Positions 7,720-16,800 of a stretch of 64,000 bases of DNA are shown here, in pieces; within the stretch, counting starts at the first letter, position 1; every line of letters starts with the position of its first letter. The stretch is taken from assembly GCF_028618525.1 (NCBI RefSeq), contig NZ_JAQITC010000010.1, positions 1-64,000 on the forward strand. The letters run 5' to 3'. The notes under the pieces are model-generated. The model was not told the DNA's origin, did no database searches, and was given only the letters and a program-made list of their open reading frames with translations. The position numbers and the translations under genes are program-made. This stretch comes from Bartonella sp. AU55XJBT. GTDB taxonomy: Bacteria; Pseudomonadota; Alphaproteobacteria; Rhizobiales; Rhizobiaceae.

Positions 7720-10700
7720 TCACAATATGCCGGCACCAAAATCACACACCATGGAACGCGCTGCTGGTCCACCGGTAAGGGTGAGTTTGAGGCGCGCTTG
7801 TTTGGCTGTTTTGTCGCTGCTCACAAATTTTCGCTCTGTCCAAAGCGGTTCAGATAACTGCTCTGTTTCGTCTAATGTGAGAGGGGTGAAAGCACTATCA
7901 TCCAGTTGCATCTCGAGTGAGAAGGTTGCACCGCCCGGTAAAAAGGTTTTGATATAGCTCGTTAACCTTGCCTTTTCCCCAAAGGCAAAAGCCCTCGTGA
8001 CATAAGTGGCTTCCTTATGGATCTTTCCCGCAATCAATTGAACAGGAGCAAATAAGACCGGTGAAAGCTTCTCTGTCCCTTTGAGAATGGCGCGAAGCTT
8101 TACCTTTTCACTGATATATTCGGTAAGGCTTAGCAATTGAAAGGGAAGCAATTGATAAACCGTGCCGTTGGTTCTTTCAATTTCAAAGATGACAGAACAG
8201 TCGCTTGAAGGCAATTCAATGGCTGCGCGTATTTGTAAATCAGAGCAGTCCACAAGATCAAATGTGCCAAGATCAATGGTTTTTTCTGTTTGTGTGTAGC
8301 GGGCCGCCAACACACGAAACGCCAGTGCTTCATTTTGATGGGCGGTCCAGCTTTGCGCGTTAACTGAAGAAAAGCGTGGACCCGTCACGTAAGGGTGACT
8401 CGAGACGTATCTCTGGTGTTCTGCATCAAAATCTCCAAGTTTGGCGAGTGAGAGGGAATGATCAGCATCATCAGTTTTAATGACAAAAGCTGTTAAGCGG
8501 TCATCCATCACAAGGAGTGGTACATCATAGCGTGCCTCTGCCCAACCTAGCTTTGCGCCCTTCATAGAATAAAAGCTTTGTGCTTGAATATCGGCGGTCG
8601 GATAGCCATTTTCAGTGGTGACCAAATCAATCACCAGATCATGGTTCTGATTGCCAATTTTGCAAAGATGAAAGTCAATCCCTGTGATTTGCCGTGTTTC
8701 ATCGGGGGTAAAGACTTGGGCTTGCGGGTCTACTTGTGTCCATATTTTCACTGTGGTGGTACGCCGCATCACCTTTACATCAATCACCCCTTGACCGGTA
8801 AAAAGCCCCGTTGCTGTTGTTCCACCTTTCCCTCGTGCTATAACATTTTTTGTACCGGCGGGAATGTTTGGAGGAATCTTGAAACTCCCTTCAAGGGTGC
8901 CTTTGGTGTTAGCAACAAGCTTTGTTTTTGGCAAAACATTCACACCATCAAAGGTAAGACTTTCCAAGATTTCGCTACTGCCAAAACCTTCAATTTTAAA
9001 GTGAAGGGTAATTTGTCTTAAGAAATCGATTTGTTTTTGGGTCTCATTGATGAGATCATCATGCACTTCTGTGTTACGGATAGTTCTGCCACGGTTCCTG
9101 CCCATGATGATCTGATTGGTGACACCAGAGAGCCAATCGGTGCGCTGTTCGTGCCAAAAATCTGTTGCGGGGTCAACAGTTACTGTACCAGGCAGGGGTG
9201 CAAAATTTTGATAGGGATTGATTTTTTCGCAAGCCGTTGTCAATTCTTGTGCAATGATCACTTCATTTGTCCAGTCAAGGGTGACAGGCGCTTTTAAAGG
9301 AGCAGTGTAAAATGTTGGATCAATGGCGAGCTGTAAAATGCCACTGCCTACAGCGCCTGTTTGCTGAAAGCCTTCATCTCTGTAAGAGTCATCTAGAAAA
9401 GGGTCAGCAAACATGCCTTTTTTAGCGACAGGCTCTTTAGAGTCCACATTGCTTTTAATGCGCTCTAATTGCATCAACCGGTCAAGAGAGAGCACCCGTT
9501 GAAAATAGCGCCACATCTCATCATAGGGGGCAACACGTGTGCCATCATTGACAACTACCGGCGTTTCAAGCCAATTGTTGGTGATAGTTGCAAGGGACAA
9601 CACATCATCAGGGACACTTGGTGCCATGGGTTGGTCTGATGAAACCCCTTTGATGTAAACCACATTGCCTTGTGTGTTGAGACCTATACGGTCAATGCGC
9701 GGTAATTTGTAAGTATAACTGACGATAATATCACCACCATCAGCACCACCTGATACTGTAATTTCCTGTGCTGTGACTTTATCTGCTTTTATGCTAGCGC
9801 GATAACGGTACGTGACCGTGTAGCTACTTCCGGGGAGCGGCTCATCTCCCACGGGTGCCCAATCAATGGTGTCTCCTGTTTTTTTAAAATCTGTGCCTTC
9901 TTTAAATTCCTTGCTTCCTTGAACAACTTTGATAAACGCGGTGATGCTTTTATCAGGAACACCATCACGCCCTGAAGCAACTGCACCACGGGTTAGTGTG
10001 ACAGTTTTTTCTTTTGTAAGCAAAAGAGAATGAATATCGGCAATGGGAGCATAATAGGTTTTAAAGGTAAAGCTTGTCTTGCCCTTTTGAGGCGCAAAAA
10101 TATGTGTTTCGCTTGGAACAACGCTTGTAGAAAAATCTTGCATCTCTTCATGGCGCAAGGCGGCAAGGCGCTTGCGTTTAAAGCCATTAATATTGGCTTC
10201 TCCTTCTTGAATACTAAACACTTGGCAGCCGTTGTTTTGTCCCAATGCGCTCACACGGCAGCCACTCACGATATAATGTCCATGGGCTCTGTCATATGTC
10301 GCAATGGCTTGCATGGCGGGTTCAAGCAGTGATGGGGATTTTTGATCAATCAGAACACCATCTTGTAAGATATAAACCGGAAAGAAAGTGCCTTGCTGTG
10401 TATCTTCTTTCAGTGCCCAAACAAGCTTTGCTGTTTCGCGTGCGGCACCAGGCTCTCCTTCTGCCAAGGTGCCAGGGACTTGCCCCAAGAGCTCCGGATC
10501 ATCTTCGTGTGTTATCCATTTTTTTTGCAGCTTTACACCAATTTCCAAGCGTCCGATCATGGAAACATTGTTGAGTACAGCTTCAGAGACTGGAAAGATA
10601 TCGCCTGCGATATAAATCTTGCCATCCGTTAAAGTGACGGTCCTCATGTCTTTATTGACAAAAGCATCAGCACGTTCAACGCGGTCTCCTTCTTTGGCCA

Positions 10701-10863
10701 CAAGACGCCCCAAACGGTTATGGCGTCCCCTTATGATGGTTTGAACTTCATTGAGTTCACCACTTTGAATAAAAGGACGCGTGCCATAAAAGACAACGCT
10801 TTGTTGTTCCTCTTTGCCACGAGATCTGTCAATTGCAAAGGGCAAACCACTTTCATGCTTCAT
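7720..10863 (-). CDS. DUF4815 domain phage tail protein
   Basis: This 1047-residue protein begins after gpI with one base between the genes. It resembles the large DUF4815 tail proteins of alphaproteobacterial Mu/P2-like phages. The N-terminus (SRGKEEQQSVVFYGTRPFIQSGELNEVQTI) matches that domain, followed by beta-rich regions with 'SYTVTYRYRASIK' and 'DIIVSYTYKLPRID' segments. The role is inferred from position between gpI and the fibre gene: a baseplate-attached fibre or side protein. The exact function is unknown. Confidence 0.75.
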   Translation of the reverse strand: MKHESGLPFAIDRSRGKEEQQSVVFYGTRPFIQSGELNEVQTIIRGRHNRLGRLVAKEGDRVERADAFVNKDMRTVTLTDGKIYIAGDIFPVSEAVLNNVSMIGRLEIGVKLQKKWITHEDDPELLGQVPGTLAEGEPGAARETAKLVWALKEDTQQGTFFPVYILQDGVLIDQKSPSLLEPAMQAIATYDRAHGHYIVSGCRVSALGQNNGCQVFSIQEGEANINGFKRKRLAALRHEEMQDFSTSVVPSETHIFAPQKGKTSFTFKTYYAPIADIHSLLLTKEKTVTLTRGAVASGRDGVPDKSITAFIKVVQGSKEFKEGTDFKKTGDTIDWAPVGDEPLPGSSYTVTYRYRASIKADKVTAQEITVSGGADGGDIIVSYTYKLPRIDRIGLNTQGNVVYIKGVSSDQPMAPSVPDDVLSLATITNNWLETPVVVNDGTRVAPYDEMWRYFQRVLSLDRLMQLERIKSNVDSKEPVAKKGMFADPFLDDSYRDEGFQQTGAVGSGILQLAIDPTFYTAPLKAPVTLDWTNEVIIAQELTTACEKINPYQNFAPLPGTVTVDPATDFWHEQRTDWLSGVTNQIIMGRNRGRTIRNTEVHDDLINETQKQIDFLRQITLHFKIEGFGSSEILESLTFDGVNVLPKTKLVANTKGTLEGSFKIPPNIPAGTKNVIARGKGGTTATGLFTGQGVIDVKVMRRTTTVKIWTQVDPQAQVFTPDETRQITGIDFHLCKIGNQNHDLVIDLVTTENGYPTADIQAQSFYSMKGAKLGWAEARYDVPLLVMDDRLTAFVIKTDDADHSLSLAKLGDFDAEHQRYVSSHPYVTGPRFSSVNAQSWTAHQNEALAFRVLAARYTQTEKTIDLGTFDLVDCSDLQIRAAIELPSSDCSVIFEIERTNGTVYQLLPFQLLSLTEYISEKVKLRAILKGTEKLSPVLFAPVQLIAGKIHKEATYVTRAFAFGEKARLTSYIKTFLPGGATFSLEMQLDDSAFTPLTLDETEQLSEPLWTERKFVSSDKTAKQARLKLTLTGGPAARSMVCDFGAGIL

Positions 10864-10864
10864 A

Positions 10865-11971
10865 TTAAAACCTCAATAAAATCTTGAATTGTTCGCGAAC
10901 ATCGGCACGCAAAGGAATAGTGACAGGCGTTTTGAGTATCTCCACACCGCCATTCAGTTCATCAGGCTCACACCAAAGCTTGCCAACCGCTATGTTTTCT
11001 GCGGGGGTAGCGTGAACCAAAATTGAAACAAATGCTGCTTGTCTCCCGTCAACATCGTGAAAATCTGTGCGTGCTGCTAGAAAAAGCGCCGTGCCCATCG
11101 GGGATGGCTGGAATCTGCCGCTTGAATGGTTATAAACACCATCCAAAGCCTGTTCGACAGGCTGTACAGCATAGCATCTGCGAAACCCAATCACGTCATC
11201 TTGGGGGTCTCTTAACACGAGATAAAGCGTGCGGCCATGAAACCACTCTGCCATGAGTATGGCGCGTTCATGTTTTTTAACCGAACACCACGGAAAATTT
11301 GCCATATCCCATGGATAATCGATTTGATCCCAGCTTAATTCCTCATCCCCATCATCTATCCAATTGCCAATAAGCTTGCCTTCTTCTCTTGTGAGAACGC
11401 GCTCTATCTCTGTCGTGCGCCCAAAGGAAAACAACGTATTCCCAGCTGTTAAGCGCACACCGCTCTCATACTCCAACATGCTGTCATCAAGCCGTGACAT
11501 ATTGCATTCAACAGCTTGCACATCATAACCCATGACACCACGGCGAAAATCAGAGCGCAAACTTTTGGAAAGGTCGGTAATTGCTTCAATGGCTTCAAGG
11601 CTTTTCCGTTCAGGCAACTGATCAAAGTAGAGTTGAAAGGCGTTCCACCATGCACGCCCCGTCCATGCAGGTTGAAAGCGTGCTGTAATCTGGAGCCATT
11701 CAAGCCCCAACTCTATTGCCGCAAGAGAACCGCGAATATTTTGCCATGCAAGACCAGAATCAATCAAATCATAAAGGTTAGAGAAATAAGGGCTTAATTC
11801 TTGTAGACCATATTCATCAATTAAAAAGGGCAACCAAGAAGGCGGACGCGTAATAAATTTTGCACGGGGTATTTCTTCGAGTGCCGTTTTAACGTGAGGC
11901 TCAAAAGCCATTGCTTCTGCCAAACAGCGTTCAAACAAGCTCGAATTTGGGGGCAAAAGTGAGGAAAGCAT
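10865..11971 (-). CDS. Phage tail protein I (gpI-like, P2 type)
   Basis: This 368-residue protein is counted from the ATG at 11971, which overlaps the gpJ stop as TGATG. The N-terminal 'MLSSLLPPNSSLFERCLAEAM' is a clear P2 gpI start, and 'LPFLIDEYGLQELSPYF' is the usual next block. gpI is a baseplate protein that connects wedge and fibres. The length exceeds P2 gpI (about 180 residues). The C-terminal half (residues of about 190-368) is an extension rich in beta structure, with 'FHGRTLYLVLRDPQDDVIGF' as one visible segment. Its role is unknown. Confidence 0.85.
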   Translation of the reverse strand: MLSSLLPPNSSLFERCLAEAMAFEPHVKTALEEIPRAKFITRPPSWLPFLIDEYGLQELSPYFSNLYDLIDSGLAWQNIRGSLAAIELGLEWLQITARFQPAWTGRAWWNAFQLYFDQLPERKSLEAIEAITDLSKSLRSDFRRGVMGYDVQAVECNMSRLDDSMLEYESGVRLTAGNTLFSFGRTTEIERVLTREEGKLIGNWIDDGDEELSWDQIDYPWDMANFPWCSVKKHERAILMAEWFHGRTLYLVLRDPQDDVIGFRRCYAVQPVEQALDGVYNHSSGRFQPSPMGTALFLAARTDFHDVDGRQAAFVSILVHATPAENIAVGKLWCEPDELNGGVEILKTPVTIPLRADVREQFKILLRF

Positions 11972-12837
11972 CAATAAGCACGCCCCCGTTCAGACAAGAC
12001 AATATCCCCCAAAGCGACCGCTTCATCCGGTGCGACAAAAATATCCTCATAAGGTTGTGTTATGTTCACATGGTGAACACCCTCAACCATCAAGCGGCTT
12101 AGGATCCAACTTATTGAGAGATCACGCCCAAGCCTTTGCGCACGCGCCCATTCTACTCTTAAATTCTGTTCCGCTTTTTCCAAAACAAAGGTGCCTTCAT
12201 CCGGTAACAACCAAAAATCAGCAGAAATATCGATCATCCGCTGCACCGCGCTTTTCACAAGGATCTGGTCATTGGTCATTTTAACATGAGGCTCATCAAG
12301 GGCTGCTTGCACCTTTGCAACTAAAGCCTCATCAGCCATCCCTGAAGGGGCGTCACTAAAAAGCGCAACATGAATAAGCGGGCTTTTACCCTCACGATAA
12401 ACAAAAGCATCTTTGACATGGATATCACTTGAGAGGGCAAAATATTGATACCGTGGTGCTGTGCCGCCTGTGGAATGTCCTTGTCTATTTAAGCGAATAC
12501 GGCGGCGCAAACGCGCATCATCTTCATCCAAAAGGCGCGTGACTCCATGAAAATCCCCCAAATAATCTAAACTTGTTCCACGGGCAAATGTGAGTAAATT
12601 ATCGCGCGCCACTTCATTCATCCGCTGGCGCAAAAGCAACTCTTCATAAGCGGCCGCTTGCAATTGAATGACTACCGGATCATAAGCCGTCTTTTCCACA
12701 TTATAAGGGATATGATGCGCTGCAAAAAGCTCAGTCAAACGCATGATCTTTTGCTCTAAAATTGCTTCAACAGAAAGCTCTTCAATAATTTGTGGCAAAG
12801 GGAGTTGTGGGAGTGGTAAAGGTTCAAACTCTGTCAT
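11971..12837 (-). CDS. Phage baseplate assembly protein J (gpJ-like)
   Basis: This 288-residue protein is counted from the ATG at 12837 (MTEFEPLPLPQLPLP), preceded by AGAGGTTGG; a TTG at 12843 is possible. The sequence carries the baseplate-J signatures 'LLLRQRMNEVARDNLLTFARGTSLDYLG' and 'DARLRRRIRLNRQGHSTGGTAPRYQYFA'. gpJ forms the wedge of the baseplate. It overlaps both the preceding gpW gene and the following gpI gene, so W-J-I is one translational unit. Confidence 0.93.
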   Translation of the reverse strand: MTEFEPLPLPQLPLPQIIEELSVEAILEQKIMRLTELFAAHHIPYNVEKTAYDPVVIQLQAAAYEELLLRQRMNEVARDNLLTFARGTSLDYLGDFHGVTRLLDEDDARLRRRIRLNRQGHSTGGTAPRYQYFALSSDIHVKDAFVYREGKSPLIHVALFSDAPSGMADEALVAKVQAALDEPHVKMTNDQILVKSAVQRMIDISADFWLLPDEGTFVLEKAEQNLRVEWARAQRLGRDLSISWILSRLMVEGVHHVNITQPYEDIFVAPDEAVALGDIVLSERGRAY

Positions 12838-13210
12838 CACCAACCTCTAAATTGATGCTCATGGGCTCTTTGTGTGACCAATCCCCCAAATGCCCATCGG
12901 GATAAAAAACACCGGTTAAAACAAAATGGAATGTGCCTTCACGCGTTGCTTTTGTCAGATCAATCCTCTGTAGCGAAAACCCAGGCTCTCCACACTCTGG
13001 ATCATCCAAAGCTTCAACAATTGCTTGATAAAGCTGCATCATCGTCGCAGGATCAGCATTGGCATCTTGGAATTCTCTAACATCACACCCATAATGACGA
13101 CGCAAAACCCGTGTTCCCACCCTTGTCATTAAACATTTATGAATGGATTGTTGGCAATGATCCCAACCATATAAGAGAGAGCCATCCTTTTCGCTCATCC
13201 CGCACCGCAT
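12824..13210 (-). CDS. Baseplate wedge protein, gpW/gp25-like
   Basis: This 128-residue protein belongs to the gp25-like family. The family motif GWDHCQQSIHKCLMTRVGTR and the following 'RRHYGCDVREFQDANADP' are recognisable. It is a wedge protein in the P2 and T4 baseplate. The start at 13210 is used, but ATG at 13198 (MSEKDG) is also possible. It ends inside the gpJ start and follows the small 66-residue gene by three bases. Confidence 0.9.
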   Translation of the reverse strand: MRCGMSEKDGSLLYGWDHCQQSIHKCLMTRVGTRVLRRHYGCDVREFQDANADPATMMQLYQAIVEALDDPECGEPGFSLQRIDLTKATREGTFHFVLTGVFYPDGHLGDWSHKEPMSINLEVGDDRV

Positions 13211-13213
13211 GCT

Positions 13214-13414
13214 TTAAGCACCCTTTGTTGTCTTTGTGGTAGAAACCGTTGGGGGGGCAGAAACAACAGGTGCTGGTTTTTCAGCAATCTGACCAAGCAA
13301 CAACGGATATTTTGCCGCTTCCTCACTTAAACAAATTTCTTCACCTCTGCCCGGTGAACGCTGACCTGCAACAAAATCGGCATTGGTTAAAATAACATAA
13401 GTATTCTCACGCAT
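13214..13414 (-). CDS. Small phage protein of unknown function between gpV and gpW
   Basis: This 66-residue protein has an N-terminal half with one short beta/charged block (NADFVAGQRSPGRGEEICLSEE) and a Pro/Thr/Lys-rich tail. The first half is reminiscent of small DUF2635-type phage proteins (Mu gp38), but I cannot decide that from the sequence. It sits in a tight operon (18 bases after gpV, 3 before gpW), so it is likely expressed with the baseplate genes. Confidence 0.6.
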   Translation of the reverse strand: MRENTYVILTNADFVAGQRSPGRGEEICLSEEAAKYPLLLGQIAEKPAPVVSAPPTVSTTKTTKGA

Positions 13415-13432
13415 GATAAAAACTCCTTCATC

Positions 13433-14026
13433 TCAAAGAGGACTAGAGGTTGTGGAGGGACCCATGTTGACCCCACCGTGTTTGTGGCTTGCGCCAACAG
13501 ATTTTTGATTGTGCTGTAAATCTTCTGCTTGAATCTGCACGCTGCCTGTCAATTCAACACGGGTTGATTGATGACAAAGCACCAGCCCTTGTGCGCTCAA
13601 ACGGATTTGGTTTTCCCCATGAGAGAGAATAAGCTCATCCTTCGTGATACGCAAAGCACCACCCGCATAACACAGAGCAAGCTCTCGCAGTGAGCGTGCG
13701 GGATTAGGTGCATCCTCACTATAGCTATCGCGTACAACCAGAGAGGCAGAACCAATTTCGCCATGGGGATTTAACAAGCGCACCGGATCACCAACATGGA
13801 GGGGCATATTGCTTGAAACAGCACCAGAAGCTTCTTGCGCTTGTAGCCAAGGCGATAAAACCGCTTGTCCATTGGAACCCTGTTCGGAAAGTTTTACCCG
13901 CACCCTATGGCCATCAACTTCTGCAACCCGCCCAATCATGTGCTGGTTGGCAAGACAGCGTTCAAGCGCATCAAGGCGCTTCATGATTTGCCGAAAGGTA
14001 TCGCTTAAGAGATGTGCATCATTCAT
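13433..14026 (-). CDS. Phage baseplate spike protein, gpV-like
   Basis: This 197-residue protein has the OB-fold 'MIGRVAEVDGHRVRVKLSEQG' near residues 30-50, as in P2 gpV. Repeated beta strands and the tip sequence 'LQHNQKSVGASHKHGGVNMGPSTT' follow. The HxH in SHKHGG is the usual metal site of the spike tip. gpV pierces the outer membrane. Its ATG overlaps the stop of the gene upstream (ATGA). Confidence 0.93.
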   Translation of the reverse strand: MNDAHLLSDTFRQIMKRLDALERCLANQHMIGRVAEVDGHRVRVKLSEQGSNGQAVLSPWLQAQEASGAVSSNMPLHVGDPVRLLNPHGEIGSASLVVRDSYSEDAPNPARSLRELALCYAGGALRITKDELILSHGENQIRLSAQGLVLCHQSTRVELTGSVQIQAEDLQHNQKSVGASHKHGGVNMGPSTTSSPL

Positions 14027-14550
14027 GCCCCCACCTCATCATCACATGAGATCAATCCGGCTTTAAGTTGTCGTTTGTCTTCACCCGCAAAAATATCTTG
14101 TCCTAAATGATGCAAATCTTGATGCCATTCCACCACACTAATCGATACACCGCGCTGCTTAATCGCCGCAGAAATAATGGGGTCAATTGACACATCCTGC
14201 GGGGCGCTTACATGCGTTAACCCCCACAATTGTCCGCTATGGCATAAAACCCCTATCGCTTCTGCCAAAAGCCAACTGGAAACATCCCGTTCCTTGCCCG
14301 TGGTGATAATAAATGCCCCTAAATGAAGCTCTGCACTGATCTGACCAGAAGCAACAGAACTTAAGCGGCTTTCTAACACTGCAACACGTATTGCTGGCGC
14401 AACAAGCATTTGTGTTTCAAGTTCTTCCAAGTTAAAACGCCCAAATTGGCAGGCACAATCGCGCACATCCGGCAGAGCGCTTTTAAGGCTCCTTATCACC
14501 GCCTCACGAAACGCATTAATACGCCCTGCTTGTGTGACTGTTTGACTCAT
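14023..14550 (-). CDS. Mu gp37-like / DUF1834 head-tail protein
   Basis: This 175-residue protein is counted from the ATG at 14550 (MSQTVTQAGRINAF), which overlaps the gpG stop as ATGA. The frame continues upstream but not usefully. The central 'NLEELETQMLVAPAIRVAVL' and 'ISAELHLGAFIITTGKERDVSSWLLAEAIGVL' fit the Mu gp37/DUF1834 family, which acts at the neck. It links the Mu-like head cluster to the P2-like tail cluster, so the module boundary lies here. Confidence 0.75.
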   Translation of the reverse strand: MSQTVTQAGRINAFREAVIRSLKSALPDVRDCACQFGRFNLEELETQMLVAPAIRVAVLESRLSSVASGQISAELHLGAFIITTGKERDVSSWLLAEAIGVLCHSGQLWGLTHVSAPQDVSIDPIISAAIKQRGVSISVVEWHQDLHHLGQDIFAGEDKRQLKAGLISCDDEVGA

Positions 14551-15041
14551 GAAAAGACCCTTCCCAGCCAATCTTCTGCCGCTTTGATAATTTCCACTTT
14601 ATTGTGTTCTGAAAGCCCTAAATAGGGGCGCGCCGGCATGGTCACTTGAGGCACACAAACAAAGCGCTGTGCCTTGCTGCTTCTCAAGAAAAAGCGTAGG
14701 GTTTTGCCATTTTTCGGGCGAATAACCCCACCCAATTGATGAATCCGCGCATAAACCAACCCAGAGCCCACAATCACCTGTTCTGGTGAGGCTTTCATAT
14801 CAATGGAGCGTGAAAGCGCCCCACTGGCATAAAGAATGGAGGTGCGAGCATGATTGTTTTTCCACTTCTCTCCTTGGGGGGAGGTTTTTTCGCTTTGAAT
14901 CCGCCGCCTTGTGCTCTCTTGGATAAGACGCCCAACCCCTTGTGCCAAAGTCCCCATCGAGCTATCAGCGCCCTTTTGTAAAAAGGATAAAGCCGCTTCA
15001 AGCCCTGTCTCTTTAATCTCAATATGGGTTGAAACAGACAT
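14547..15041 (-). CDS. Phage virion morphogenesis protein, gpG-like
   Basis: This 164-residue protein shows the gpG/tail-completion features RRRIQSEKTSPQGEKWKNN, 'LYASGALSRSIDM' and 'YARIHQLGGVIRPK'. Mu gpG is a tail-completion protein. It starts one base after the DUF1320 stop and overlaps the next gene by four bases. Confidence 0.88.
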   Translation of the reverse strand: MSVSTHIEIKETGLEAALSFLQKGADSSMGTLAQGVGRLIQESTRRRIQSEKTSPQGEKWKNNHARTSILYASGALSRSIDMKASPEQVIVGSGLVYARIHQLGGVIRPKNGKTLRFFLRSSKAQRFVCVPQVTMPARPYLGLSEHNKVEIIKAAEDWLGRVFS

Positions 15042-15042
15042 G

Positions 15043-15465
15043 TTACCTACCCATCAAACGCGGCTTAGCATGAAAAAAAGCCCCATCACGCACGGGGCCA
15101 TCTTCGCTCATAATTTTAGGTTCATCGACCCCTAAACCCGCTTTGCCTTCCGCAATGCGTTTCAAAAGTTCAACCGCCTGTTTGTAACGATCTTCAATGG
15201 TTGTGGTCAGTGCCGTATGGCGTATGGCTAAATTATAAACAGCAATATTGACACAAATCATGCCCAGAGCCGCCGGCTGTCCAGCAATCGGGACCAAGTA
15301 GCGATGAGACAAATGCACATCAATCTCACCGCTTGCTTGGTTTAGAGCGCGGGCAATGGCTTGCTCTGAAAAAACTGGATCAGAATTCTCATCCATTCCA
15401 CATAAGTCATCCAAGAAGTCATCACCCCAGAGCTCTTCAATCAATGTTTTGCTTGCATAAGCCAT
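15043..15465 (-). CDS. DUF1320 head-tail adaptor (Mu gp36-like)
   Basis: This 140-residue protein has the family motifs EELWGDDFLDDLC, 'AIARALNQASGEIDVHLSHRYLVP' and 'HTALTTTIEDRYKQAVELLKRIAEGK'. It is a head-completion protein in Mu-like phages. It lies 15 bases after the major capsid stop. Confidence 0.9.
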   Translation of the reverse strand: MAYASKTLIEELWGDDFLDDLCGMDENSDPVFSEQAIARALNQASGEIDVHLSHRYLVPIAGQPAALGMICVNIAVYNLAIRHTALTTTIEDRYKQAVELLKRIAEGKAGLGVDEPKIMSEDGPVRDGAFFHAKPRLMGR

Positions 15466-15480
15466 GTTTCAAAGTTTCCC

Positions 15481-16446
15481 TTAGACAACTTCTTGCAATA
15501 AAACGCCGGCATCTTTTGCTGCCACCAATTCGCACACACGTTCCCCCACACGCACCCGTTTACCGCCTGACAAGCCGATATCTGGATCTTGGATCACCCC
15601 TGATAAACGTTCACCCAATTGGGCGCTAAAACCCCAACTGATGACCGATCCATCCGCCTGTTGTTTGGTGGGGTCAATATAAAGCAGTGCAATCTTATTG
15701 CCCCAAACACGTGCCAATTGTGCTGAACGCCCTTTGCGGGCCAAATTCACTTGCGATTCACCAATGAGTAAACGTTCAGGGTGTATTTCCATCAGATCAG
15801 CAAATTGCGCCTTGGTGACAAAACCATCAGCAGTGCCACCTCCTTTAACGGCTTTAATGATTTTAGGATGGCGTTTGAGTTTTGACCAAACAACTTTGCC
15901 CATCACAATGGTGTTGGGCGTATAGACGAGAGCTTTATCCATCGCCTCATCTAAAGTGGCATAAGGGTCAGATTTTTCATAATCACTAAATTTATTTTCA
16001 CCTTTGAGCGTTATCACCCGCTCTGGTGCGTAATTTTCACTTCTTTGTACAAGAGCTGCAACACGTACTTCACGCCCCAATTCCAGCAAATTGGCAAGTC
16101 CCTCTACAGCTGTTTTTTCGGGATTATAACGAGAGCGCTTTTCTGCCCGTGCGCGAGCTGCTGCTTCAATATCTGAATTGGGAATAAGGTCATCAAGCCC
16201 GTAATCTCTCACACTAGCTTCCCGTTCAAAGGCAGAAAATTCCACCACATTCGGGCGTCCTTTCCGCCCAATTTCAAGTTCAGGAACCGTAAAACTTTCC
16301 GCTAGAGGAAATTCACTATATTTAAACACCTCACTTAAAACAGAAACGCGGGGCAAAACTTTATCGCCAATAAGAGAACCTGCTGGATTACGATAACCAA
16401 TAGCAATAGCAGTGAGTGTTGGATCAATGGGAAAAGGTCTGTTCAT
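15481..16446 (-). CDS. Phage major capsid protein
   Basis: This 321-residue protein is the head shell subunit by position directly after the DUF2190 gene and by sequence (YRNPAGSLIGDKVLPRVSVL, 'NTIVMGKVVWSKLKRHPKIIKAVKGG'). It is of the Mu gpT / BcepMu gp34 class and of usual size. It starts 12 bases after the DUF2190 gene and has GC content like its neighbours. Confidence 0.9.
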   Translation of the reverse strand: MNRPFPIDPTLTAIAIGYRNPAGSLIGDKVLPRVSVLSEVFKYSEFPLAESFTVPELEIGRKGRPNVVEFSAFEREASVRDYGLDDLIPNSDIEAAARARAEKRSRYNPEKTAVEGLANLLELGREVRVAALVQRSENYAPERVITLKGENKFSDYEKSDPYATLDEAMDKALVYTPNTIVMGKVVWSKLKRHPKIIKAVKGGGTADGFVTKAQFADLMEIHPERLLIGESQVNLARKGRSAQLARVWGNKIALLYIDPTKQQADGSVISWGFSAQLGERLSGVIQDPDIGLSGGKRVRVGERVCELVAAKDAGVLLQEVV

Positions 16447-16458
16447 TTTAAGCCTCGA

Positions 16459-16800
16459 TTAATTCATTTTAAAAGGAATAACATCACCAGCAGAGCCATC
16501 ACTCATGGCAATGCCAATGGTGCGATCTGCTGCTTCTGCCTTAATGGCGTGCCCCTTTGGGTCAGAGGTCAAAAAATCACCAAAGGAAACATTGCCCCCA
16601 CAAACCACTTCGCTCCAACCACATTGGCCAACATCAATCATCTCACCAGCCTTTGCGCCAAGAGAGCCAGCAGTCCCTAATAATTTATCACCCTTACCAG
16701 AAGCCGTTGCCACCGAACCATCGGTGCGCGCCGCAACAATGCAATAAGGTGAGATTACATCGGTGGCGCGAAAAGATTTAATCAAAATCATCGTACTCAT
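16459..16800 (-). CDS. DUF2190 capsid-associated protein
   Basis: This 113-residue protein is counted from the ATG at 16800 (MSTMILIKSFRATDVISPYC), which overlaps the protease stop as ATGA. The family motifs 'VGQCGWSEVVCGGNVSFGDFLTSDPKGHAI' and 'GIAMSDGSAGDVIPF' are visible. Members decorate or stabilise the capsid. Two cysteines near each other may be structural. Confidence 0.82.
   Translation of the reverse strand: MSTMILIKSFRATDVISPYCIVAARTDGSVATASGKGDKLLGTAGSLGAKAGEMIDVGQCGWSEVVCGGNVSFGDFLTSDPKGHAIKAEAADRTIGIAMSDGSAGDVIPFKMN

Noticed and set aside
8578..9021. 147-codon plus-strand frame
   Set aside because: It lies fully opposite the DUF4815 gene and reads as random Cys/Gly/His-rich sequence.
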